DNA from: JAUIET01 sp039111475
Lineage (GTDB): Bacteria > Pseudomonadota > Gammaproteobacteria > Pseudomonadales > JAUIET01
Length of the DNA: 64,000 nt
Assembly: GCA_039111475.1 (NCBI GenBank)
Contig: JBCCIP010000029.1
Coordinates: forward strand, 11,821-75,820
Reading direction: 5' to 3'
Every line of letters begins with the position of its first letter. Within the stretch, counting starts at the first letter, position 1. Positions 43,258 through 52,833 of this stretch are shown piece after piece. Made by a program: the position numbers and the translations under genes. The notes below the pieces were generated by a model, which worked only from the letters and a program-made list of their open reading frames with translations, searched no databases and had not been told where the DNA came from.

Positions 43258-44697
43258 ATGGCAACTATCTCTTCAATTGGCACTGGCTCAGGTATTGATC
43301 TTGAAGGTATGGTCAGCCAAATCATCGAAGCTGAGCGCGCGCCAACAGAACGGCGACTTACTTTGCGCGAGGCCACAGCGGAAGCGTCCATATCCGGCTT
43401 TGGTAATCTCAGCACATCGCTGGATGCATTTCGTTCAACACTGGATAACTTAAGTGACGGAGAAAATACATCGTTGCGTACTGTTACTTCAACAGACATC
43501 GATTACGTTAGCGTGTCGGCCGACAATGATGCGTTAGTGGGTACACACGATATTCAAGTACTGAACCTGGTCAGCAATCACAAGCTGGCCAGTGGCGATT
43601 TCGCCACCCCAGCAACCGTTGTCGGCCATGGCACACTCACCATCAGTGTTGGAAATACCACTTTTGATGTAGAAATCGAAGAAGGCGAAAACGATTCTCT
43701 TGGCGGCATTCGCGATGCAATTAATGAGGCGGCCATCGATCGCGGCCTGAGCGCCAGCCTGATCACTGTAGACAATGGCCTGGACGACGGGGGCACCGTT
43801 ACCAAATTGGTGCTCGGCGCAGACCAGGGTGGAGAAGACAACGCGATCAGCGTTGTTGTGGCTGACAGTGATGGTAGCAATAACAATGGCGAGGGTTTAT
43901 CGCAACTAAGTTACGACCCCGAAGACTCGCCACAGATGACCGAGATTTCGCAAGCGAAAGATGCGCGAATCACCGTTGATGGATTTCTTGCCCGCAGTTC
44001 AACTAATAACTTCAGTGAAGTGTTGGAAGGCGTTGAAATCACAGCCGTTAGACCGCCCGCGGACGAGCTCGACCCAGAAACTGCATCAATTTCCATCGAA
44101 GAAAGTTCCGCCGACATTCAGGCCAATCTAAATGCATTCGTTGCCAGCTATAACGACGTGTTTGTAACGATTGATTCACTGACAGGTTATGACGCTGAAA
44201 CGCAAACCGGCGGCATATTAACCGGTGATGCAAGCGTGCGGTCAATTGAAGTATTGTTACGTCGAAATTTATTCCAGTCAGTGGGCGACAGTTCGGCCAC
44301 GTTTCGAAACCTTGCCGCTGTTGGCATCACGACAGAGCGCAACGGCACTTTAACTCTAAATAGTGAAACATTGCAGAGTGCCATTGATAGTGACCTACCA
44401 GCTATCACAAACCTGCTCTCAGGCGACGACGGCGTAATGAACAGGCTGAAAGACCTGGTCAATGGCTTTGTCGGAAGTACCGGAGTGATCAAAGCAAAGA
44501 CCGATGGCTTGGATCGCACAATCAGTGACATCACTGATCAGCGCGCACGCCTGCAAACTAGGCTGGATGCTATAGAAGCCCGATTTCGACGCCAATTCAG
44601 CGGGCTGGATACCTTGATCGCACAATTCCAGTCAACGCAGAACTTTCTAACACAACAACTCTCAAGCATTGCCTCAATAACAAATAACAGGAGATAA
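43258..44697 (+). CDS. fliD: Flagellar filament cap FliD (HAP2)
   Basis: 479 residues. Caps the filament and folds flagellin at the tip. N-terminal FliD_N (ISSIGTGSGIDLEGMVSQIIEAERAPTERRLTLREATAEASISGFGNL). A flagellin_IN-type unit near residue 155 (GGIRDAINEAAIDRGLSASLI). C-terminal FliD_C (ADIQANLNAFVASYNDVFVTIDSLTGYD) and an ending coiled coil (LDTLIAQFQSTQNFLTQQLSSI). AGGA lies eight bases before the ATG. Confidence 0.95.
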   Translation: MATISSIGTGSGIDLEGMVSQIIEAERAPTERRLTLREATAEASISGFGNLSTSLDAFRSTLDNLSDGENTSLRTVTSTDIDYVSVSADNDALVGTHDIQVLNLVSNHKLASGDFATPATVVGHGTLTISVGNTTFDVEIEEGENDSLGGIRDAINEAAIDRGLSASLITVDNGLDDGGTVTKLVLGADQGGEDNAISVVVADSDGSNNNGEGLSQLSYDPEDSPQMTEISQAKDARITVDGFLARSSTNNFSEVLEGVEITAVRPPADELDPETASISIEESSADIQANLNAFVASYNDVFVTIDSLTGYDAETQTGGILTGDASVRSIEVLLRRNLFQSVGDSSATFRNLAAVGITTERNGTLTLNSETLQSAIDSDLPAITNLLSGDDGVMNRLKDLVNGFVGSTGVIKAKTDGLDRTISDITDQRARLQTRLDAIEARFRRQFSGLDTLIAQFQSTQNFLTQQLSSIASITNNRR

Positions 44698-44699
44698 CA

Positions 44700-45032
44700 A
44701 TGGAGACCTCAGACGTCGAACGTCGCTGGAGCAGCATAGAGCAGCAAACCAGTGAACTGATGGAGCAAATCGAGTTAAGTGACGCCGAAGATCTGCAATG
44801 CCTTTTGCAGCGACGACAGGAAGAATTAGAGGCGTTTTTTCACGAGCTGGAGTACACACCTACACACCTCGAAGATATTGAGAGTCGTATAATCAATTTG
44901 CTGGAACGTGATTCAACGATGGTTGACACTTGTCTACGGCAACAATCAAGTCTGCTTGATCAATCGAAACAGTTGCGGGAATCGCGTGAAGCGGCCGAAG
45001 CATACTCGCAAGAGTCGCGCCGAATAATCTAA
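44700..45032 (+). CDS. fliT: FliT-like flagellar chaperone
   Basis: 110 residues, all helical and acidic with regular Leu/Ile spacing (WSSIEQQTSELMEQIELSDAEDLQCLLQRRQEELEAFFHEL). It starts two bases after fliD with AGGAG upstream. Position after fliD and the four-helix pattern fit FliT, the export chaperone of FliD. Sequence similarity of FliT proteins is low, so position carries much of the call. Confidence 0.7.
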   Translation: METSDVERRWSSIEQQTSELMEQIELSDAEDLQCLLQRRQEELEAFFHELEYTPTHLEDIESRIINLLERDSTMVDTCLRQQSSLLDQSKQLRESREAAEAYSQESRRII

Positions 45033-45090
45033 CAGCGCATCTGACAAGGGCTGCACGGCGCATTGAGTCGTTGCGTTCTCGCGCTAGTGC

Positions 45091-46320
45091 TCATCTCAGA
45101 AAATTAAACAGAGAGAGATTCGCTATTCTGCTAAAGCTCTGTTGGGCCGCTTCCAAGACGAAGCTCTGGTAGCTTAAGCGGCTAATTGCTTCCTCGTAAT
45201 CAAGGTCGCGAATGTCGGACAGTATTTCCTGGTTCAGTAGTTCGACATCCCTATGCACATTCAAAGTGTTTTCAGCAACATTCAAACGTGAACCAATCGA
45301 CGTGCGAACTTGCAGCATCTGGTTTAAGGTATTGTCCATATTCTCAAGAGTATCACCGAGAACCTCACTCAACTGAACGCTTTCAGGACCACTATCGCCG
45401 AGGTTTTCCAGTCCGAGCAGCAACTTATCAAAGGTTTCAAATATACTTTGCGTTGCGCGAGACTTCACATGGAAACGATCTCCAGATTCGGGGGCGCCTG
45501 TGATACTAAAAGTCATGCCTTGAAGCGTTATCTCCTCACCTGACACATAGGTCTGTGAGGTGGCAAATGTGCCGCCGGAACGATTCAGCACATCATACTC
45601 TGTGGGCGGATTTTGAAATACAAGAATGAAGTCGTCCGGTAGATTTTGAAAGAAACTATCAAATGTGGTTTGATCGGTGACCTCTCCCACACTGATCGTC
45701 GCAGGTGGATCAGCCGTGTTGGTCGCATCTGCTTTGGTCGCAAAGGTATTCTCCGCGCTCACAATATCGGTAAACAAAGATCTTGCTTTTGTTGTGAGTG
45801 ACAGTGAGGTCGTCGAGCTTATGGCCAGACTGCGCTCGCCCTCATCACCAACGTACTCGATGCGACCATCCGGTTCTTCAGTGTAAGGCGCTGAATTTGT
45901 TTGATATCCAGCAAATACGTATTTTCCACTGCCATCTCGTGCGTTAGCGATCGAAAGCATTTCATCTCTTATCGTGCTGATCTCAGTCGCTATCGCTCGA
46001 CGATCTGCATGAGACAGCGCACCGTTACCCGCTTGAACCGTTAGATCCCTGGCTCGTAAAAGTATTTGCTCTGCACCATCAATGTAAGTTTCCTGTGCTC
46101 TTAGCTGAAGATCGATTGACTGAATATTGTTCTGAAATTGCTCATTTTGAACCAGCTCGTCCTGCAGTTTCTGAATTCTGGTAGAGGCTATTGGGTCGTC
46201 GGATGGCGTTAGTACCTTGCGACCACTGCTGATTTGCTCTTGTATCCTCAGGTTATCACTCTGGATACGGCTGAAACTCTGCAGGCTCTGATTAAATATC
46301 TGAATATGTGAAAATCGCAT
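45091..46320 (-). CDS. flgL: Hook-filament junction protein FlgL (HAP3)
   Basis: 409 residues. N-terminal helix (MRFSHIQIFNQSLQSFSRIQSDNLRIQEQISSGRKVLTPSDDP in family form) and C-terminal helix (DLDYEEAISRLSYQSFVLEAAQQSFSRIANLSLFNFL) form the D0/D1 coiled core. The middle domain (about 180-310) is Thr/Ser-rich. Last gene of the flgF-flgL run; 13 bases after flgK. Convergent with fliT. Confidence 0.94.
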   Translation of the reverse strand: MRFSHIQIFNQSLQSFSRIQSDNLRIQEQISSGRKVLTPSDDPIASTRIQKLQDELVQNEQFQNNIQSIDLQLRAQETYIDGAEQILLRARDLTVQAGNGALSHADRRAIATEISTIRDEMLSIANARDGSGKYVFAGYQTNSAPYTEEPDGRIEYVGDEGERSLAISSTTSLSLTTKARSLFTDIVSAENTFATKADATNTADPPATISVGEVTDQTTFDSFFQNLPDDFILVFQNPPTEYDVLNRSGGTFATSQTYVSGEEITLQGMTFSITGAPESGDRFHVKSRATQSIFETFDKLLLGLENLGDSGPESVQLSEVLGDTLENMDNTLNQMLQVRTSIGSRLNVAENTLNVHRDVELLNQEILSDIRDLDYEEAISRLSYQSFVLEAAQQSFSRIANLSLFNFLR

Positions 46321-46333
46321 TGTTTAAACCTCA

Positions 46334-48361
46334 TTAGCTCACGGCATTCAAAATTGTGTCGAACAATTGCCTGGCAACACTGATAACCTGGGCCGACGCA
46401 TTGTATGCTTGCTCAAGTTGTATCAAGCGGGCCGCTTCTTCATCCAGGTTCACGCCTATCACTGAATTGAGTGAGTTTTTCGTTTGCTCGCGCAAAGAGG
46501 CAGCCGCATCGAGGTCGATTTTCGCTTGACTAACCTGAGTAGCCACATCTTGAACTAAGGAACTGTACAAACCGGTCAGACTGTTTACTCCGCCATTCAT
46601 TAAATTCTCGGACTGCAAACTCACCATTTCCAGGGCATTGCGACTGTCACCTACTCCTGATGAATTAAAGCTAATGTTGAATTCATCACCCGCGCTTGGT
46701 GCTCCATTAATAGAAACTTGATACCCGCGAAAGCCTGGATCGAATGGATCACTGGGAAATAAATCGTTTTGCGCTCCCGGAACAAAACCTTGATTGCGCC
46801 TCGCAGGCACTAGATCAATAGGTACGTTAGGGACTGAGTTGTCGAGAATGTCATAAGTTGTTGGGCTGGTAAAACGGATCAACAGTGGGGGAGAAATTTC
46901 CTGCGCCGTCTCAAAAGTAGGCAAAAGACTTGTATCATCGGTTGAGCGGACCGCTAGCATAGTTCCTGGTGATACCGCACCGGTGCCAGTGTTGTGAATA
47001 GCTGTACCAGTGCGAATTGGTTGACCCAGTGCGAGACCTTCCGGGCGCTCCAATTGCACGGCGAACTCTATCGCGCCATTGCGAGTTGGTTGTATGGCTA
47101 TTTGGTCACCAATATTGAAACTACCGCTTTCCAACGTAATGCTAAAGCCTTGGTCTGTTTTAATCGATGTCGGCGTTGTGTTAGGCAGAGTTCCCGACGT
47201 CACACGCTGACCACTGCTTGCCAGGTTCAGGCTATAGTCCTGCGCGGTAGGGCCAGTAAACTCCAGAATGTAATCTTCGTTTCGTAAGTCCGTGACGTTC
47301 TCTATAGTCACGCTTATAACGCCCGTACTATCAGCATTATTGTTTCGACTGGGTAATGCCCTTCCTAAGGCCGCCGCAGGGTCATTGACATCCGAAAACA
47401 GATTGAGGCCCAATTGATCGAATAAGTCTATACCTAGCTTTTGTTGCCGGTTGAGCGAGTCAGCCATGCCTATAGCAAGCTGACCGAGGGTGTTCTGCGT
47501 TGGTGCAAGCACCTGCTCTCGAATATTCAGCAGCGAACCCAGCGTACCGCCTTCCAGCGTACTGCTGATGTCTGCGTTGCCCACTTTAACGTCAACCTCG
47601 CCCGGTCGCGTCGCGCTGCTAACCGACCTGATTTCGGTTACCTGTGAGCCAAGTACCAATGTCTGTCCTTTGCCAATAAAAACATTGATGGCGTCGCCAT
47701 CTTGTGTCGTGGTTTTAACTGCGATCAATTCGGATAATTGCCCTAATAATATGTCGCGTTTATCCAGTAGGTCATTCGGTTCGGCACCGCCAGTCTGACC
47801 TCTTGCAGTGCTAATTCTTAGATTAAGTTCAGCAATACCCTCGGCAATACTATTGATGTTCTGTACCGAGTTCGTGATTTGCTCGTTTATCGCTAGAGTT
47901 TGAGATTGTATTTTGTTGTGCAGAGTATTAAAGCGATTTTGAAGGCTGCTTGCCTCGCCCAAAATTTGCTGCCTGGCAGAGATTGATGATGGGTCATCGC
48001 TGGCGACCTGCAGAGACGCGAAAAAACTCTGCATTGCAGTGGCTAATCCTGCGGACTCATTTGCCAGAAGCGCTTCCATTTGACCGACGAAGCCAACAAA
48101 CGTCTCAAAACTCGCGTGTTTTTCGGTATCGGCTCTAAGCTGATTCGTTAAAAAGGAATCCGACACACGTCGAATTTCCGATGTAATGACTCCGGAACCA
48201 ATGAACCCGCCCGGACCACGCTGCGGAATCTGTGAGGTGTATATTGCTTGCTGACGACTGTAGCCTTCAACATTGGCATTCGCAATATTGTGGCCCGCAG
48301 TGGCAATACCCGCCTGACTAGAGAGTAAACCTGAAGTTCCTATTTCCAGCAAATCTGCCAT
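46334..48361 (-). CDS. flgK: Hook-filament junction protein FlgK (HAP1)
   Basis: 675 residues. N-terminus ADLLEIGTSGLLSSQAGIATAGHNIANANVEGYSRQ is the flagellar rod/HAP signature; C-terminus EEAARLIQLEQAYNASAQVISVARQLFDTILNAV closes the core. The outer domains (about 330-590) are larger than in enterobacteria (E. coli FlgK is 547 residues). Follows flgJ by 67 bases that show no promoter I can name. Confidence 0.95.
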   Translation of the reverse strand: MADLLEIGTSGLLSSQAGIATAGHNIANANVEGYSRQQAIYTSQIPQRGPGGFIGSGVITSEIRRVSDSFLTNQLRADTEKHASFETFVGFVGQMEALLANESAGLATAMQSFFASLQVASDDPSSISARQQILGEASSLQNRFNTLHNKIQSQTLAINEQITNSVQNINSIAEGIAELNLRISTARGQTGGAEPNDLLDKRDILLGQLSELIAVKTTTQDGDAINVFIGKGQTLVLGSQVTEIRSVSSATRPGEVDVKVGNADISSTLEGGTLGSLLNIREQVLAPTQNTLGQLAIGMADSLNRQQKLGIDLFDQLGLNLFSDVNDPAAALGRALPSRNNNADSTGVISVTIENVTDLRNEDYILEFTGPTAQDYSLNLASSGQRVTSGTLPNTTPTSIKTDQGFSITLESGSFNIGDQIAIQPTRNGAIEFAVQLERPEGLALGQPIRTGTAIHNTGTGAVSPGTMLAVRSTDDTSLLPTFETAQEISPPLLIRFTSPTTYDILDNSVPNVPIDLVPARRNQGFVPGAQNDLFPSDPFDPGFRGYQVSINGAPSAGDEFNISFNSSGVGDSRNALEMVSLQSENLMNGGVNSLTGLYSSLVQDVATQVSQAKIDLDAAASLREQTKNSLNSVIGVNLDEEAARLIQLEQAYNASAQVISVARQLFDTILNAVS

Positions 48362-48428
48362 GTATTTCTACCTGTACTGTCACTGTGACGGACATCACAT
48401 TGATTCCTTACCGCTTGTTGATGCCCTG

Positions 48429-49412
48429 TTACTGGCTATCGACCGAGTGCAGTGCTTCCTTGAGTGTGTCGCCGTGTAAAATTTTGTTTAATTTCTCTGC
48501 ATATCGCGGGTCTGTGGCGTAGCCCGCATTCTGCAGTTCTTCCCAGAAACGCCCTATGTTATTAACGCTTTCTACCGCGTTTTGATAGCGCGGGCTGTTT
48601 TGCAATAACTGCACGAAGTCCATCGCACTTTGCGCAAACGAGTCATAAATACGAAAGTTCTCATATTTACGCTTTGCCACCCCATTTTCAAATTCGATGG
48701 TAGGCACCGCTGCAGCACTGCCTTTCCAGCCGCCGGTTGCTTTAATGCCAAACAAATTGAACGAGGACTTACCATCGCTGCTTTGAATAAAGTGTTTCCC
48801 CCAACCGGTTTCAAGTGCTGCTTGTGCAAGTAGCGCTTTTGGATCAAGTCCCAACGTATTGGCTGCCTCTTTAACGGCCGGCAGTAAGTTAGCAACAAAT
48901 TCGCGAGGCGAGGAAAACACCTGTTTTACTTCTTCAGGAATCAGTTCCTGCAGTGATAGAAAATCAAGTGATAAAACTCGTGAATCAGACTTAGACGCAC
49001 TATTGATTGTTGACTTGGATGCTGCGGCCAACCTCTGCTCAGGACTAAATTGCAGACCGTCATCTCGCGACTGTGCGGCTTGCGTGCGGGTAAATTGTTG
49101 TTGCATCTGCCGGAACAGTACATCTGCCAAGCCAATCCCATTGCCCGACGTTAGGTTCAGGCTTAGTTGATTGTCATACATCTGTTGATGCGTGTCCGAT
49201 TCAAAGCTACTGAACAGACCGTCTTTAGAGAATTCCTGATTCGCGGCCCGCATGCTTTTCAGCATTATATTGACAAACATGGATTCGAACTGCTGCGCCA
49301 CTTTGCGCAACGCGTCGTCGCCATCAATTCGGCCTTGCTGCTTGATCGCGTTTAAGCCTTTTAGATCCGTGAACACCTGCGAATCGGCAAGTGCCGAACG
49401 CGACGACGTCAT
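48429..49412 (-). CDS. flgJ: Rod-cap muramidase FlgJ
   Basis: 327 residues. N-terminal rod-capping part (DDALRKVAQQFESMFVNIMLKSMRAANQEF) and C-terminal glucosaminidase/GH73 domain (LLAQAALETGWGKHFIQ with catalytic Glu near 210; NLFGIKATGGWKG). Cuts peptidoglycan for rod passage. Start: the ATG at 49412 has AGAGGG seven bases upstream. An ATG six codons earlier (49430) overlaps the flgI stop as TGATG and is also possible. Confidence 0.93.
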   Translation of the reverse strand: MTSSRSALADSQVFTDLKGLNAIKQQGRIDGDDALRKVAQQFESMFVNIMLKSMRAANQEFSKDGLFSSFESDTHQQMYDNQLSLNLTSGNGIGLADVLFRQMQQQFTRTQAAQSRDDGLQFSPEQRLAAASKSTINSASKSDSRVLSLDFLSLQELIPEEVKQVFSSPREFVANLLPAVKEAANTLGLDPKALLAQAALETGWGKHFIQSSDGKSSFNLFGIKATGGWKGSAAAVPTIEFENGVAKRKYENFRIYDSFAQSAMDFVQLLQNSPRYQNAVESVNNIGRFWEELQNAGYATDPRYAEKLNKILHGDTLKEALHSVDSQ

Positions 49413-49429
49413 TAAGCTACCCTCTAACA

Positions 49430-50530
49430 TCAGATAACAATCAGTTTGGCGCGCAAAGCACCGGCTTGTTTCATGGCTTCAAGTATTGCCATTAGATCAC
49501 CGGGGGCCGCACCGACCAGATTCACTGCGCGAACAATGTCGTCTAGCGACGTGCCGGCCTGAAACTTGAACATGCGACTTCCTTCTTGATCTACGTCCAG
49601 CTGAGTATCAGGCAGCACAACGGTTTGCCCATCAGATAACGGGTTTGGTTGGCTGACAACCGCGCCTTCGGAGATGGTTACGGTTAGACTACCGTGGCTC
49701 ACCGCAACAGGTGTCACCCGCACATTATCGCCAACGACAATAGTTCCAGTGCGCGAATTGATGATTACTCGTGCCTCTTCATTGCCAGGTTTGACTTCCA
49801 TATTCTCAAGCACAGCCATATAAGTGACACGATCATCCACTTCCGTCGGTGCCTTGACCTGCACTGAACCTGCATCCAGGGCACGGGCGACTTCGGGACC
49901 CATTACCTCATTGATTTTTTCAGCGACTCGCTTGGCTGTCGTAAAGTCTGCTCTGCGCAGATTAAATATGAGATGGTTGTTCATCGCGAACGCATTTGGC
50001 ACGGCGCGCTCGACCATGGCACCGTTTGGAATTCGCCCCACACTTGGAACATTGACGGTAATTCTTGAGCCATCAGCACCTTCCGCACCAAATCCTCCGA
50101 CGACCAAATTACCTTGCGCAACGGCATAAATCTTACCGTCAGCGCCTTTTAGAGGCGTCATTAACAGACTGCCACCGCGTAAGCTCTTGGAGTTACCGAT
50201 CGACGAAATCGTCACGTCAATACCTTGACCGGGCTTTGCAAATGGCGGTAACTCAGCGTGAACGGCGACAGCCGCTACGTTCTTTAACTGAAGATTAGTG
50301 CCCTGGGGTAGGGTGACACCAAACTGCTTCAACATGCTGTTGAATGATTGAGTCGTGAACGGTGTTTGTGTTGTTTGGTCTCCGGTGCCATCCAAGCCAA
50401 CAACAAGACCGTAGCCCACTAGCGGATTTGAGCGCACTCCGGCCAGGCTGGCAATGTCTTTGAGGCGCTCTGCCTGAGCAATCGCACTGGACATCAACAC
50501 CCATAATGCAAAACTGATTCTTATTATCAT
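49430..50530 (-). CDS. flgI: Flagellar P-ring protein FlgI
   Basis: 366 residues with signal peptide (MIIRISFALWVLMSSAIAQA). Mature start ERLKDIASLAGVRSNPLVGYGLVVGLDGTGDQT is diagnostic. C-terminal LVGAAPGDLMAILEAMKQAGALRAKLIVI. Forms the periplasmic ring around the rod with help from FlgA. Follows flgH by 19 bases. Confidence 0.97.
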   Translation of the reverse strand: MIIRISFALWVLMSSAIAQAERLKDIASLAGVRSNPLVGYGLVVGLDGTGDQTTQTPFTTQSFNSMLKQFGVTLPQGTNLQLKNVAAVAVHAELPPFAKPGQGIDVTISSIGNSKSLRGGSLLMTPLKGADGKIYAVAQGNLVVGGFGAEGADGSRITVNVPSVGRIPNGAMVERAVPNAFAMNNHLIFNLRRADFTTAKRVAEKINEVMGPEVARALDAGSVQVKAPTEVDDRVTYMAVLENMEVKPGNEEARVIINSRTGTIVVGDNVRVTPVAVSHGSLTVTISEGAVVSQPNPLSDGQTVVLPDTQLDVDQEGSRMFKFQAGTSLDDIVRAVNLVGAAPGDLMAILEAMKQAGALRAKLIVI

Positions 50531-50549
50531 ATCCGTATATCTTCAGGCA

Positions 50550-51233
50550 CTAGAATGGCCATATCGGGTTATTGAAAAAGCGGGAGATCCAACTTAATTT
50601 ATTGGAGTCGGCTAGTTCGCCACGCCCGCTGTAACTAATATGTGCGTCGGCCAGCTTGGTTGAGACAATGCTGTTGTTTGAATCGATGTCTTCGGGACGA
50701 ATCAAACCACGAACACGAATAAATTCGTCGCCGCGGTTAAGCGTCAGCCATTTTTCACCTTGAACACGTAGCAGACCGTTAGGCAATACCTCAGCCACAC
50801 TGACAGTGATGTTGCCGTCAAGCCGGTTACTCTGATCACTTTTGGCTGAGCCACCGAAGTCACGTTGTTGAGAGACGCCGGTTTCAAGGCTGTAAGTACC
50901 AGCCGATACCGTGGAACCCAATATCGTTGGTTCGTTGAACGTTATGTCATTTTCTTTTTTGATTTCTGTATCAGCCGATTTACTTGACGTTGTCCGCTCT
51001 TGCAGTTCTATTGTCACTATATCGCCAACGCGACTCGCCCGGCGATCGGAAAAAAGTGAAAGACCGTATTCGGGTTGATAGATGCCACCGGCATTAGGTG
51101 GAGGCGCTCGCATTGCCTCAGGACTGACCGCGCCATAACCTGAATCTCCTGGCGATGGTGGCAGAATAACCGTACAGGCTCCCAGCATAAGGAAAGCCAG
51201 CGCAATGACACCTTTACAGATTCTGACTAACAT
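50550..51233 (-). CDS. flgH: Flagellar L-ring lipoprotein FlgH
   Basis: 227 residues. Signal peptide with lipobox LGAC (Cys near 20). GLSLFSDRRASRVGDIVTIELQERTTSSKSA and LPNGLLRVQGEKWLTLNRGDEFIRVRGLIRPEDI are FlgH signatures. Forms the outer-membrane ring. Its start lies 20 bases within the end of flgG. Confidence 0.96.
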   Translation of the reverse strand: MLVRICKGVIALAFLMLGACTVILPPSPGDSGYGAVSPEAMRAPPPNAGGIYQPEYGLSLFSDRRASRVGDIVTIELQERTTSSKSADTEIKKENDITFNEPTILGSTVSAGTYSLETGVSQQRDFGGSAKSDQSNRLDGNITVSVAEVLPNGLLRVQGEKWLTLNRGDEFIRVRGLIRPEDIDSNNSIVSTKLADAHISYSGRGELADSNKLSWISRFFNNPIWPF

Positions 51234-51999
51234 ACTGCAACATCTGATCAGCGGCTGAAATCACCTTCGAGTTCATTTCGTAGGCACGTTGTGTTGTGAT
51301 CATATTCACCAGTTCCTCCACAACATCCACGTTGGAACCTTCCAGCGAACCTTGCTGCAGCTGACCAGCACCTTCTGTGCCTGGCGTTAAGTTCTGCGGC
51401 GTACCACTAGCGGCCGTCTCTCTAAACAGGTTGGCGCCAATAGCTTCTAAACCCGCGGGGTTAATAAAGTCAGTAATTTGAATGGTTCCGATCTGTGACG
51501 CAGCGGCAGCACCGGCCTGCACAACACTGACCGTGCCATCCGTGCCAATGGTTACGTTGCGTGCATCCGCTGGAATCGTTATTCCCGGTTGCAGTTCCAA
51601 ACCACCGGCGGTCACCAATTGGCCCTCTGAGGACAAATGAAATTGTCCATTGCGGGTGTAAGCTGGCGTTCCATCAGGCGTGGTGACTTCGAAAAACCCA
51701 CGACCATCAATAGCAACGTCAAGTGCCTGGTCTGTGACCTGTAACGCACCATTGGTAAATTGTTTTTGCGTACCCACCACGCGAACACCAGTACCCACTT
51801 GCATTCCTGAAGGCAGCTCGCTGACTTCGGATGTCTGGCCCCCAGGCTGGCGATTAATCTGATACAACAGATCTTCGAATACTGCGCGGTCTCGTTTGAA
51901 GCCCACTGTTGCAGCATTCGCCAGGTTGTTGGATATGGTTGATAGCTGAGTATCCTGAGCGCTTAATCCTGTTTTACTTGCCCATAATGCTTGATGCAT
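51214..51999 (-). CDS. flgG: Distal rod protein FlgG
   Basis: 261 residues. N-terminus ALWASKTGLSAQDTQLSTISNNLANAATVGFKRDRAVFEDLLYQ and C-terminus GSLEGSNVDVVEELVNMITTQRAYEMNSKVISAADQMLQYVSQ are the rod/hook family ends. Length matches E. coli FlgG (about 260). Overlaps flgH by 20 bases and starts 33 bases after flgF. Confidence 0.97.
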   Translation of the reverse strand: MHQALWASKTGLSAQDTQLSTISNNLANAATVGFKRDRAVFEDLLYQINRQPGGQTSEVSELPSGMQVGTGVRVVGTQKQFTNGALQVTDQALDVAIDGRGFFEVTTPDGTPAYTRNGQFHLSSEGQLVTAGGLELQPGITIPADARNVTIGTDGTVSVVQAGAAAASQIGTIQITDFINPAGLEAIGANLFRETAASGTPQNLTPGTEGAGQLQQGSLEGSNVDVVEELVNMITTQRAYEMNSKVISAADQMLQYVSQNL

Positions 52000-52032
52000 G
52001 ATGTTATTCCTTAATTATATTCTTGTGCGTCA

Positions 52033-52776
52033 CTAACTGGTCGACAATAAACGGGTTGCCGATTCTGTTGTAGAATCTACTGTGCTCAGTATTTTGAGTT
52101 GCATTTCAAATTGTCGGGACAATGAAAGCACTTCGGTCATAACCTCAACGGCGTTGACGTTGCTGGATTCTAAATTACCCGATACCACACTAATGCTGGG
52201 GTCTGGAGGCAGGGGCAAACCGTCACTGGATTCAAATAATCCATCTGCGCGTTTTTTCATGCCTTGTTCAGCCGGGCTGACTAGGCGAATTCGATCAACA
52301 ACACTCAACGTTGCGGAATCCTGGCCAAGACCGCGCACGGAAATTCCGCCGTCTTTGCCGATGTCAATTTTTTGTGCAGGGGGAATAGCGATCGGTCCAC
52401 CGTTGCCAAGCACGGGCAGACCATCACGTGTCGTTAACTGTCCCAACGTGTTGAGAGACAAATCACCGGCTCGGGTGTAGGCTTCGCTGCCATCCTTGGC
52501 TATCACGGCAAAAAATCCATTGCCTTCAATCGCAACATCAAGGTCGCGACCTGTTTCCTGCAAAGCCCCGGTGCTGAAGTCCGTTTCGTTCGCGAGCATG
52601 GTCGCTGTTACACGACTGTCTTGCGTACCATCTGCCTGTATATAACGACTTTGGGCAGCGGCGAAATCCTTTCTGAAACCCACAGTACTGACATTTGCCA
52701 AGTTATTGGCTTGCACAGTCTGTGCGTCCATGGTTTGCCGCGCCCCGGCCATTACCGTGTAGATAGCTCTGTCCAT
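52033..52776 (-). CDS. flgF: Proximal rod protein FlgF
   Basis: 247 residues. N-terminus AIYTVMAGARQTMDAQTVQANNLANVSTVGFRKDFAA; C-terminus LESSNVNAVEVMTEVLSLSRQFEMQLKILSTVDSTTESATRLL. First gene of flgFGHIJKL. Its ribosome-binding purines (GGGACAC, 52781-52787) form the 3' arm of a 6-base hairpin, so translation could be controlled by the leader. The leader also has the GGA-hairpin array and its own sigma-54 promoter. Confidence 0.96.
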   Translation of the reverse strand: MDRAIYTVMAGARQTMDAQTVQANNLANVSTVGFRKDFAAAQSRYIQADGTQDSRVTATMLANETDFSTGALQETGRDLDVAIEGNGFFAVIAKDGSEAYTRAGDLSLNTLGQLTTRDGLPVLGNGGPIAIPPAQKIDIGKDGGISVRGLGQDSATLSVVDRIRLVSPAEQGMKKRADGLFESSDGLPLPPDPSISVVSGNLESSNVNAVEVMTEVLSLSRQFEMQLKILSTVDSTTESATRLLSTS

Positions 52777-52780
52777 ATCA

Positions 52781-52804
52781 GTGTCCCGCCCTAAACCAGG
52801 ACAC
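52781..52804 (-). promoter_or_regulatory. Hairpin masking the flgF ribosome-binding site
   Basis: Minus strand GTGTCC (52804-52799) pairs with GGACAC (52786-52781); 12-base loop. The 3' arm is the Shine-Dalgarno purine stretch, four bases before the ATG at 52776. It adjoins the GGA-hairpin array. An RNA switch or CsrA/RsmA effect is an inference. Confidence 0.55.
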
Positions 52805-52833
52805 TTCTGCGCCGGGCGTCCTTATCACTAACG

